Shown here: positions 1 through 8,055 of the stretch, piece by piece
Layout: every line of letters begins with the position of its first letter
Position numbering within the stretch: the first letter of the stretch is position 1
DNA from: Paracoccaceae bacterium
GTDB lineage: Bacteria; Pseudomonadota; Alphaproteobacteria; Rhodobacterales; Rhodobacteraceae
Direction: 5' to 3'
Assembly (NCBI GenBank): GCA_030950185.1
Contig: JAUZRU010000064.1
Location: 1-39,598 of the forward strand
Length of the DNA stretch: 39,598 nucleotides
Notes under the pieces: model-generated
The model's input: only the letters and a program-made list of their open reading frames with translations
The model's database searches: none
Told to the model about the DNA's origin: nothing
Program-made: the position numbers and the translations under genes

Positions 1-3000
1 GTTTCCGTACGGGTCTTTTCCGGTTCTGTTGCAGGTTGGTTGGAAGATGCTGCGCGTTGGCCACTGGTGGAGGCAGCCGTTTTCTTTTTGGCCGGGCCGG
101 TTGCGCCATACCCTGCCTTCCCTGTTGCTGCGTTTCCGGTCACGCCGCGTCGCACTGTCTGCCTGCGCTTGTTTCCGCTTGCCGCGCCGCCAGAACGGTT
201 GGCCGGTTGCGCTGCTTTCGGCCCAGCGCCCGAGGGCCTTGCACTCGTGGGAACGGCCTTTCCGATCTTGCGATACGGTGTAACAACCCCCCCTCCCCTT
301 GACAGTTGAACCTTCTGCGGCGGGGGCAAGGGTGTGCCGGGCATGCCAAGTGGCTGAAACCATGCCTGGCCGTTCAGGTCACGATAGACCCAGCCGTTTT
401 GATCGCCATTGCTGTCCACGACCTTGTGCCATTTTCCTTGGATGTTGGCGGGCTCGTGATTGGCCTTGTCATCCTTCTGCCCACCCGGCGGGCCCGAACC
501 GGCGCCCCGTGCCCTATGCGTTTTACCCGCTGCCGATCTGCCGCCGGTGGGTTCGGTGCTTATCGCTTTGGCCTTGGGTTGCGGCGGGGGTTGTTTGCGG
601 GGCTGAACAATCAACACAGGCGCTTTTCGGTATACTTCGCCCGTCAGCCATTCCATCGCCTTGCGCACATCGCGGGCAAATTCGGCTGCCTTTTCACCCG
701 GCAGCAATTCCGCCAGCTTTTCGGTATTGCCACGATCCTTTTCGACCTTCACGGTCAATTCAACCAGCTTTTCTATGGGGCGCAGATCGACGCCGGAAAG
801 ATGGGCCGCATCCAGCATCCTGAGGAAGTATTTTGACAGCTTGCCGGCCAGCTTGACCGCCTTTTCGGGAGTCTTTTCATACCCCTGATAATGGGAATAC
901 TGGTGCAACAGATATCCAAGCTGTTCAAACAGTGACTGGCGTGCCTCGTTTTTGGTCATTGGCAGTTCCAGCTTTTCAATCTTTGCGCTCAGCAGAGTTT
1001 CGGCAGTGATCTTGCGCCCTGCCATTTGTGTATTGAAAACGATGTGGTTGATCGCGGCCTCGGTCAGATAGGCCTCGCTGGCAAAATACAGGGCCTTGGC
1101 TTGGGTGTCGCGAATCTGCTGCGCAATCCTGCTGCGCTCGGCCTCGGTTTTTGCGTTGGCAAAATTTTCCCGCAACTCGATGATGCGCTTGAGAGACTTC
1201 CCGTAAAGCGTATTGGCCGCAAAGGTTCTGGCATTTTCACCCCCGCCGGCGGAGAGTTTTTCAAGCTTGCGCTGGGCCTCGGCATAACCCTGTTCGACAC
1301 GGTCCAGAATGTCACGCATCTGCGCCTTTTTCGTACCTTCCAATGCGTCGAGAACACGCTTGCGGTGGGCCTGCCATTCTGCATCGGTAGAATAGCGACG
1401 CACACCCAGCTGGGCGGCGGTTTCCTGTGAAACCACGTCTTTTTCATTTCCGACATATTCGCGGTACCGGGGATAGGTATAGACATTCGTATCCAGCCGC
1501 CCGGCGGATTCCACCCCGCCGATGCCAAAAGCCTTGCCCCAGCGCGCCCGAAAGCGTTCGTTGAACAACAGAACCGCAAGTTCCGCCTTTTCGCCCTTGA
1601 AGCTGAGGTCATAATCGCTGGTCAGATTGACCGATCCAACGGCATCCCACAGTTTTTCGCGGGCCATGCGATCAAGCCCATAGATGTTCAACACCACCTC
1701 GTCGGCCAGCGCGTCGACGATTTCCTTGCGCATGCGGGTCAACTCTCGCATCGTGGTTTCGGGCACCTTTCCGGCCTTGAACGCATCGACAAGCTGGTGC
1801 CAATCGCCGTTGTATTCCTTCATGAGAACCTGAAGCGCGCTATCCCTTTCCCGCTGACGTCTTTTCAGGTCGCGCGCGTTTTCACGCGGGGCGCCCCCCC
1901 CTTTCAAGGCGTCAAAGGCCTTGTTGAAGGGCAAACCAACCGCCTTGAGCTCGGCCAGAAAAACCAGGTTCCGCAACAGACCTTCGCCATTGATTTCGCT
2001 GCCGTTGAAAACTCGGTCTATCGCCTGAAGGGTTGCGGCCTCGATGCCCACCTTGCCCGCCCCACCCAGCAGGAACCACTTCCATTCCCGACGCGTTACC
2101 TCGCGCAGCTGGGACAGGGGCATATTCATGATATCGGCAGCACCATAACGCAAAGGGGCGCCGTCGCGCACCAACTCGCCAAATTTGGTCGCGCCCAGAC
2201 CCGACACCTGCAGACCGCCCATGACAACAACGTTATGGGCATAGTCCTTGAGCCAGGTCTTGAGACTCCAGTAATCTTTTTCCAGGGCAAGGGAGGGGTC
2301 CAGCATCAACGCGCCGGCGCGGCTGTAGCCGGTAAAAAACGCGGCCTCGACGCCAAGCCGTCCGAGCGCGTTCATGGCAATCCAGCGGCTGGCGACATAT
2401 TCCGTGGCTGCAAAGGAAAGGCGTCCGGGGATAATGACTGTCAGCAAGGCCTCGCCCACACTTTTGGCATTGACGAGATCGTCCAGCGCGGTGCGCTTGC
2501 TCGCCTTGTCAAGATCGGTGCCCGCGTGAAAAGTGAACCCGCGGGGGATCACATATTTCGCGCCGGTTTTATCCTCTTCGATGAACCCCCGCTGCCTGAG
2601 CAGGTCATATGCGCGGCGATGTTTCTTTTTCAGCTGCTCGACCGTCATTCGCGAGGCCGACTTGAGCGCCGCATTGAAGCTGCCGGTTTCGTTGATCTGC
2701 TTTGTGAATCGGTCAAGAACCTTGTCATAACCCCATTCGTTGCCAAGCCCCAGGTAACCGCTGGCAAGGTAATAGGCCTGCGACGCCCCCAGACGGTACC
2801 ACGGCGTTTCAAGATACTTGTTATAGCTGGCCAGGCCCTTGTCGAGTTCGATGTCCTGAAGCTTGGCAAGAAGGGCAAAGAATTTCTGCGGGCTGGCGCG
2901 GCGGCTTTGATAGATCAGTTGGTCGACCAAAGTCGGTGTTTCACCATACCGCAAGTCGCGCTCCAGCTTTTCGGCATAGGCACGCTGATCCCTGCCCAGA

Positions 3001-6000
3001 TCGAACGGCCCGTAGGAAAGGCGTTTCCCCTCGCCCTTCCAATAGGCCTTTTCACGATTCAGCTCGCGCAGATAGGCGGCAACGTTTTCAGATGGGTCGC
3101 GGTTGGGGTTTTCCACAATCACGGCCCGGCGCCGGGCCCGGAGGTAGCGCAGCTTGTCCTTCAGGATAATTGCGGTCAGCCCGCTGTCATCGTCGTCGGT
3201 GAACAGTTCCTGCATCACCCCATGCTTGCGCAGCCGTTCATTGGGCCGGTCTGGCCGGCCATTTATTTCGTCGAATATATCGCGGGCAATCTGTTCACGC
3301 CGGGTGCGGACCCCATTGATGCCGGGGTAAAGATCCATCAACAGATCCTGCGCCGCATCGCGCTCGGCGCGCAGAACATTCAGGCCGGCCAGTTCGATCA
3401 TCAGCCTCTGTCTCAGGTGGTTATTCGCCTCTTCAGGGTCGCCCGCCTTTCCCTTGAGGGCAGAAATACGTTGTTCCTGCTGGGCAATCCTGGCATTCAG
3501 TTCGTTCAGTCGCCTCTCAATCGTCGCGCGATCCGTCTTGCCCAGCTCAAGCTGGCGACGCTTGAGCATGCGCAGCTTCTTGAGGGCGACCAATTGCTTG
3601 CGGCGCAGATGCTCCAGCTTTTTCGCGCGCTCTCCAGTTGCATCTTCCGGCAAGGCAATAATGCCGTTTGTGGTTTCCCTGACGATGACTTCAAGTTCGC
3701 CGGCCTCCGCCTTGCCCAGCGCCTTGACATATTTCTTTTTCAGCCATTTCCGAAATTTCTCCAGCGCCTTGCGCTCGGTCTTGCCGATTTTCAAAAGCCT
3801 TTCCCGTCCCTCGGGGTTTGCATGTGCCAATGCGGCAAGCCTTGCCTTGCCGAGTTTGCCCGAAAGCATCGCGTCGCCCAAAAGGATGGGCAAATCGCTT
3901 TGTATCTGCCTGTTCACCAGACGCAACATCGCCGCAACAAGCGAACGGGTGCGTTCATCGCTGTCGTTCTGCTCTGAAAGCTCTACCGCCCTTTGAAAGG
4001 CCTTGGCCGCATTGCGAAAATTTCCTGCCCTGAACTGCGTGAAGGAAAACCTGATCAGCTTGTCGATATCGTATGTCCGCGCAAGATCGCCGTGTTCCAA
4101 CTGGGCCCTCGCCTTGGCCCTGTCAGCCAGAATCTGCATGACGGAACGTGCAAAGCCGGTGACACCGGCATATCGGGGCCGCTCTTTTTCTGGCAGGCGG
4201 TCGATCCAGTACCGCAGGTTCGAAATTACCCGATCAACCTCGGAAATATTGGTCGATGCTGCGTCAGCCAGCAGGAAATCGGGATCATTCAGAAAATAGT
4301 GGCCCAGATAGCTGTGATAATGTGCAATCGCCGCCCGGATCAGCCGGTTTCTTGCGGCTTCGTCCTTTTCCTTTCTCAGCATGCGCCAGAACAGGCTTTC
4401 GGCGGCAAGGGCCAGGTCCTTTCGCGCGTCAGGTTTCAGATCAGCCGAAAAGATCAACTGGCCAAGAGCGACCAGCGTTGCCGGTTTGGCGCCGATGATG
4501 CGCTCCAGAACGTCGGCGCGATTGCGTGGATCGATCTTTTCCGATGGCCACTTTCCCAGCGCCTCCCACGCCGCAAGAAGGGGGGGTATGCTTGCCTGAT
4601 TTTCGCGGGCCTCGGCCAGCATCCGGTTCAGGATCTCTTCCGCCTTTTTTCGGGCATCGGGGGCGCCCTGTTGCCAAAGGGTCAGGCCGGCCCTCAGCCT
4701 TGTTCCGGTTTCTGCCGCGCTGTCATTGATTATCCTGATCAAGGTGGCGTCGATGCCGTTGCGAATTCTTTCGGAAACCTTTGTGCCCTGCCCGTGCAGA
4801 ACAATGATGCGCCTTTCCGTATCCGACAGCAGGGCCTCGCGCGCCTTGAGATCTTTCAGAACCAAAATTTGCAGGGATCGCGCACCCAGCCTGATGGCCG
4901 CATCGCCGGCTTGCTCGGCCAAACTTGCCTGTGCAAGGGCGCGCGCCCTGTCGCCAGCCAACAGAAACGCACGCGCCGCTGCCAGGCGCAGTGCCGAAAC
5001 CTTGTCGTCCGGCACATTCACCAGATCGGCCTGCGCAACCAGCCCTTTGGCCAGCGACTGCGCGACAAGCCCCGACAACCGGCGCGCAAAGGGCGACTCG
5101 GCCCGCCCGGCAAGCAGGATCAAATGGCGTAATCTTTTGGCATGTCGATTCCAGAAGGCAACGGCCGCCTTGGTATCCTTTGGGGCCTTCTGGCGTGTCA
5201 GCTTTTCAAGTTCTGCAACGGATTCTGCAATCCGGTTTTCCTGATCAAGGCGGCTCTTGCCTTTTGTCAGGCTCGCCTTCAGCAACTGGAGTTCGATCAG
5301 CTCATAGGCAGAGCGCAGGCTTCGTTCTGCTTTCAGGCGGGCCCTGTTGTCGCCGATTTGTTGATCCAGCTCCTTTATTGCGCGTTCCCGCAAGGGTGCC
5401 ATATCTGCATGTTCCAGCCCCCACAATCTGGCGCGTTCCGGGTCTCTCAGGATGCCTGTGATTATTCTCAGATAATCCTGTTCAATTCCCTTGTTCAGGC
5501 TTGTCGTGGCAGGGGTGTTGTTCTTGATCCAGCGCCGCAAAAAGCCCAGAAACCCTACCGGCGTTTTCGTGTCGGCCCGTTGTTTGAATTCGGCAATGAT
5601 CCGGTCAACGGTATCGATGCCAACCGCGCGCTCGAGAAACACGATCAGCTCGGTTATGGGCGGTTTCGGGGGATGTGACCGGTCGCGGTACAGTTCCCTG
5701 ACAAAGGCGGCTAGCCTGCTTCGCCGCCGCTGTTCGCGGGCAAGTTCGCGCGCTTTGGGCAGCCCCTTGCGCGCCTCGACCAGTGCATCACGCAGGCGAT
5801 CAAGACGATCAAAGTGTCGGGCCTGCTGTTTTCGCAGCTTTTCCCAATGCGCCTCGAGCTTGCGAACCCGCTGGTTGATCTCTTGTTCCGCGGAAAGATC
5901 CCCGCTTTTGAGCAGCTGCAGAATTCGGGCATGGATCCGGTTTTTTTGCCGTTGCAACTGTTGAATTCGGGAACGGGTGATGGATCTTGCCCTTTTCAGC

Positions 6001-7223
6001 GCCGTGATATGATCCAACGCGGCCTGTTCTGCATCCACCGGCATTGCGGGTGCTTCCGTCCTGGTGGTTTCGGGGCGCCTTGCGGGCACATTGTGGGTTT
6101 CCCTGCTTGGCGCGCTCTTCTTACGGGCCACTGGGCGCTTGTTCAGGCTGCCGATCCTGCGCCCGGCCCACATGATGGTGCCGTCCGGGAATCTTTCGAC
6201 AAGCAGAGGTTCGGCCGGCATCGCACCTGGCGGGACCTGGGGCGCAAAATAGCTCTGCCCGTCAGGCCCGGTCATCAGATGGCCGGTGATCTGCCCGTCC
6301 TTGCCGTAAACCGGTTTTCCTGCCGGATCCTCGACAGTGGGCTTTGCGGGGCGGGTTGTCGGGGGCTCTTCCGCGGCGATTTTTCCGATCCTGATAGTGC
6401 CCCAGACGATATGACCGCCCGGCAATAGTTCGACACGCTGAGGTTCGGCCGGCGTGGCCCCATCGGGGGTTACAGGTGTGAACCATGCGGTGCCTGTGGG
6501 ATCCGTTTGAACATGTCCGGCAAGCCGCCCGTCCTTGCCCAGAACGGGCTTGCCCGCGGGGTTTGGTGTCTTGTTCGCCGCGCCTGTACGCAGACCGGGC
6601 GCGTTACCGATGGGTGTTCCGCCGGTCACGATGTCGCCCCCGGGCAGGCGTGCGATGCTTTCGGGGCGTTTGCGGGGATCGGCCGGTATCAACAGATTTC
6701 GACCTGTCGGCCCGGTCTTGATTGTGCCCTGCGGAAGCTTTTGAACAACCGTGTAGGGGGTAGAGGAAATGACCTTTTCAATGTGGCTGCGTATGACCGC
6801 CCAGCTTTCGATATCATGGCAGGGCTGAATGATTTTCCGCCCCGGTGCCGGAACGGTAATCGCGGGGTTTGCGATTATCTTGATACCGCCCACTTTCTGC
6901 AGGGCATCGCGCAGATCCAGCCCCAACAAGGCGGGGCGCATGCTGTAGGGGGTTCTTTCAAGCTTTGCCGTCAGGCGGGCAATCGCCTGATCAAGATCGC
7001 CCTCGATGCACACCCAACCCTGAAGGTTGAAGGTAACCGGCCGTGGTTTGTCGGGCGGGACGGTGAAAACAACCTCGGCATTTCGCTGAGGTGCCTGCAC
7101 GACCTCGGATCTTGCCAAGGCAGAAAAACCCAGGCTTGCCGCAAGAACAGCCAACGGCCAGCCCGTTAATGGCGTTCTCGCCCGCTTTCGAAAAAGACCG
7201 GTATTTCCGAAGCTTCGCTTCAC
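1..7223 (-). CDS. Giant exported repeat protein, at least 2407 aa, C-terminus beyond the left edge
   Basis: An unbroken frame of 2407 codons runs from a GTG at 7223 to the window edge without a stop. The start is set by AAGGA (7235-7231) seven bases upstream and by an in-frame stop at 7259-7257. Visible parts: a signal peptide with a basic N-region and the core LAVLAASLGFSALA; an N-terminal region with two cysteines; three repeats of about 58 residues (166-206, 224-281, 302-359) and a fourth at 2263-2322; coiled coil around 395-510 and again near 1190-1270; helical TPR-like stretches between; a hydrophobic glycine-rich zone near 1590-1740; a nucleotidyltransferase-like motif at 1862-1875 with another Asp at 1911; then a Pro/Gly/Lys-rich tail. 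It is last in the visible order of a cluster with a VWA protein and a concanavalin-like protein, 33 bases after the latter. I do not recognise the family. That it is a coding, exported protein is well supported; its function is unknown. Confidence 0.9.
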   Translation of the reverse strand, partial: MKRSFGNTGLFRKRARTPLTGWPLAVLAASLGFSALARSEVVQAPQRNAEVVFTVPPDKPRPVTFNLQGWVCIEGDLDQAIARLTAKLERTPYSMRPALLGLDLRDALQKVGGIKIIANPAITVPAPGRKIIQPCHDIESWAVIRSHIEKVISSTPYTVVQKLPQGTIKTGPTGRNLLIPADPRKRPESIARLPGGDIVTGGTPIGNAPGLRTGAANKTPNPAGKPVLGKDGRLAGHVQTDPTGTAWFTPVTPDGATPAEPQRVELLPGGHIVWGTIRIGKIAAEEPPTTRPAKPTVEDPAGKPVYGKDGQITGHLMTGPDGQSYFAPQVPPGAMPAEPLLVERFPDGTIMWAGRRIGSLNKRPVARKKSAPSRETHNVPARRPETTRTEAPAMPVDAEQAALDHITALKRARSITRSRIQQLQRQKNRIHARILQLLKSGDLSAEQEINQRVRKLEAHWEKLRKQQARHFDRLDRLRDALVEARKGLPKARELAREQRRRSRLAAFVRELYRDRSHPPKPPITELIVFLERAVGIDTVDRIIAEFKQRADTKTPVGFLGFLRRWIKNNTPATTSLNKGIEQDYLRIITGILRDPERARLWGLEHADMAPLRERAIKELDQQIGDNRARLKAERSLRSAYELIELQLLKASLTKGKSRLDQENRIAESVAELEKLTRQKAPKDTKAAVAFWNRHAKRLRHLILLAGRAESPFARRLSGLVAQSLAKGLVAQADLVNVPDDKVSALRLAAARAFLLAGDRARALAQASLAEQAGDAAIRLGARSLQILVLKDLKAREALLSDTERRIIVLHGQGTKVSERIRNGIDATLIRIINDSAAETGTRLRAGLTLWQQGAPDARKKAEEILNRMLAEARENQASIPPLLAAWEALGKWPSEKIDPRNRADVLERIIGAKPATLVALGQLIFSADLKPDARKDLALAAESLFWRMLRKEKDEAARNRLIRAAIAHYHSYLGHYFLNDPDFLLADAASTNISEVDRVISNLRYWIDRLPEKERPRYAGVTGFARSVMQILADRAKARAQLEHGDLARTYDIDKLIRFSFTQFRAGNFRNAAKAFQRAVELSEQNDSDERTRSLVAAMLRLVNRQIQSDLPILLGDAMLSGKLGKARLAALAHANPEGRERLLKIGKTERKALEKFRKWLKKKYVKALGKAEAGELEVIVRETTNGIIALPEDATGERAKKLEHLRRKQLVALKKLRMLKRRQLELGKTDRATIERRLNELNARIAQQEQRISALKGKAGDPEEANNHLRQRLMIELAGLNVLRAERDAAQDLLMDLYPGINGVRTRREQIARDIFDEINGRPDRPNERLRKHGVMQELFTDDDDSGLTAIILKDKLRYLRARRRAVIVENPNRDPSENVAAYLRELNREKAYWKGEGKRLSYGPFDLGRDQRAYAEKLERDLRYGETPTLVDQLIYQSRRASPQKFFALLAKLQDIELDKGLASYNKYLETPWYRLGASQAYYLASGYLGLGNEWGYDKVLDRFTKQINETGSFNAALKSASRMTVEQLKKKHRRAYDLLRQRGFIEEDKTGAKYVIPRGFTFHAGTDLDKASKRTALDDLVNAKSVGEALLTVIIPGRLSFAATEYVASRWIAMNALGRLGVEAAFFTGYSRAGALMLDPSLALEKDYWSLKTWLKDYAHNVVVMGGLQVSGLGATKFGELVRDGAPLRYGAADIMNMPLSQLREVTRREWKWFLLGGAGKVGIEAATLQAIDRVFNGSEINGEGLLRNLVFLAELKAVGLPFNKAFDALKGGGAPRENARDLKRRQRERDSALQVLMKEYNGDWHQLVDAFKAGKVPETTMRELTRMRKEIVDALADEVVLNIYGLDRMAREKLWDAVGSVNLTSDYDLSFKGEKAELAVLLFNERFRARWGKAFGIGGVESAGRLDTNVYTYPRYREYVGNEKDVVSQETAAQLGVRRYSTDAEWQAHRKRVLDALEGTKKAQMRDILDRVEQGYAEAQRKLEKLSAGGGENARTFAANTLYGKSLKRIIELRENFANAKTEAERSRIAQQIRDTQAKALYFASEAYLTEAAINHIVFNTQMAGRKITAETLLSAKIEKLELPMTKNEARQSLFEQLGYLLHQYSHYQGYEKTPEKAVKLAGKLSKYFLRMLDAAHLSGVDLRPIEKLVELTVKVEKDRGNTEKLAELLPGEKAAEFARDVRKAMEWLTGEVYRKAPVLIVQPRKQPPPQPKAKAISTEPTGGRSAAGKTHRARGAGSGPPGGQKDDKANHEPANIQGKWHKVVDSNGDQNGWVYRDLNGQAWFQPLGMPGTPLPPPQKVQLSRGGGVVTPYRKIGKAVPTSARPSGAGPKAAQPANRSGGAASGNKRRQTVRRGVTGNAATGKAGYGATGPAKKKTAASTSGQRAASSNQPATEPEKTRTE
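258..437 (-). repeat. Repeat D of the giant protein (C-terminal copy)
   Basis: Residues 2263-2322. It carries the same elements as B and C (NGDQNGWVY, GQAWFQP, a proline run, VQLSRGGGVV, RKIGK), some 1900 residues after repeat C. The copy flanks the helical body on its C-terminal side. Confidence 0.75.
6147..6320 (-). repeat. Repeat C of the giant protein
   Basis: Residues 302-359, also 58 residues and alignable with repeat B without gaps: GKPVYGKDG, GHLMTGPDG, SYFAP, MPAEP, FPDGTIMWAG, RRIGS. The conserved aromatic-Phe-x-Pro and the G-x-I-x-W segment suggest a small beta-rich module. Confidence 0.85.
6381..6554 (-). repeat. Repeat B of the giant protein
   Basis: Residues 224-281, 58 residues. 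It shares with repeat C the pattern GKPV-x-GKDG, then G-H at the turn, AWFTP, a PAEP block, V-E, PGGHIVWG and a final RIGK. B and C start exactly 78 residues (234 bases) apart. Confidence 0.85.
6606..6728 (-). repeat. Repeat A of the giant protein (degenerate)
   Basis: Residues 166-206 of the giant protein. It keeps the frame of the better copies: a G-x-I-x-TGP-x-G opening, an aromatic-poor middle, then LPGGDIV and a closing PIG. It is shorter and lacks the aromatic-Phe-x-Pro core, so it may be a partial or decayed copy. Confidence 0.55.
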
Positions 7224-7256
7224 CTCCCCATCCTTGGTTCTTCCAGCGATGCAGGA

Positions 7257-8009
7257 TCAGGGTGTTTCGATTCTGACCCAATCGACCGCTATCAACGCCT
7301 CGCCATCGTGAGGCAGGTAGTCAGAGCTCCAGCTGCCGAAGGTCATGAAAAACTTGTCGCCTGGCTTGCGCAGTGAGGTCAGTTTCTGCACTTCACGCCA
7401 CTTGCCGTCGGGCGCGCCTTCGGTGCCGGGGTTGACCGGCTCCAGCCGCATTCGCGCAATGTAGTTGTGTTTCCTTTTTTCAAGTTGCAGCTCGACCGCA
7501 GCGATGTTCGCGGGAAAAACCGATGCGCGCCCATCAATGTTTCGGCCGCTGATCGTGTATAATGTGCGGTTGAAATATGTCTGCTTGCCTTTGGTGACCT
7601 TCTTGCCGGTCAGGTTGACATCGGTCACGACATTGTTGCGCGTGTACATATCGAAGATGGAAAACAGGCCGTTGTCCTTGTCCTTTGCCACACCGGCCTG
7701 AAAGATCTCGCCCAGCGTCTGCGGGGCAAAGATCAGCCGGACGGTCATTTTCCAGTCGCCCTTGGGAATCGGTTTGTTCAGCACCAGGGTGTTGGGCGCC
7801 TCGCCAAACCAGGCCGAGGTGCGATCCGGAACCAGCAGGGTCAGCACGCCATCTTCGACAAGATATGTTTCGGGGTTTTCATTCACGACCGTCCAGTCTG
7901 AAGACAGCTGCGGGCCATCAAAATTGTCTTCGAAATATACCTCGGCAGCGGCGGATGTCGCGACCAGGCTGGCAGCAAGGGCCAGAAGCGTGTTCTTGAG
8001 ATTGTTCAT
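7257..8009 (-). CDS. Secreted concanavalin-like (LamG/DUF1349-type) domain protein
   Basis: 250 residues. The ATG at 8009 was chosen because it follows a GGAGAAGGA ribosome site and opens a clean signal peptide (cleavage expected after AAA at residue 22); a longer frame upstream has neither. The mature protein is a single predicted beta-sandwich with the pattern FEDNFDG, W-x-V-x-NE, YLVEDGVLTLL, then PKGDWKMTVRL, and it ends in AVDWVRIETP. This is the same domain, in the same order, as the C-terminal half of the VWA protein just upstream, which points to duplication. Such folds often bind carbohydrate or mediate surface contacts, but no ligand can be named here. It lies 46 bases after the VWA gene and 33 bases before the giant gene, as expected for one operon. 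Confidence 0.85.
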   Translation of the reverse strand: MNNLKNTLLALAASLVATSAAAEVYFEDNFDGPQLSSDWTVVNENPETYLVEDGVLTLLVPDRTSAWFGEAPNTLVLNKPIPKGDWKMTVRLIFAPQTLGEIFQAGVAKDKDNGLFSIFDMYTRNNVVTDVNLTGKKVTKGKQTYFNRTLYTISGRNIDGRASVFPANIAAVELQLEKRKHNYIARMRLEPVNPGTEGAPDGKWREVQKLTSLRKPGDKFFMTFGSWSSDYLPHDGEALIAVDWVRIETP

Positions 8010-8055
8010 TTCCTTCTCCTCAACAACGGGTTTTCGGTCTTCTTGTGGGCCGCGC

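Noticed and set aside
1797-3977. A 726-codon plus-strand open frame opposite the giant gene
   Set aside because: It is codon-in-register antisense to the giant gene, where stops arise only opposite TTA, CTA and TCA codons, which are rare in this GC-rich sequence. The sense frame has a signal peptide, repeats and ribosome site; the antisense product has no recognisable feature.
3993-5132. A 379-codon plus-strand open frame in the same region
   Set aside because: The same in-register antisense effect; no ribosome site or protein family pattern.
7229-7231. An ATG just before the giant gene as an alternative start
   Set aside because: It is out of frame and reaches a stop after three codons.
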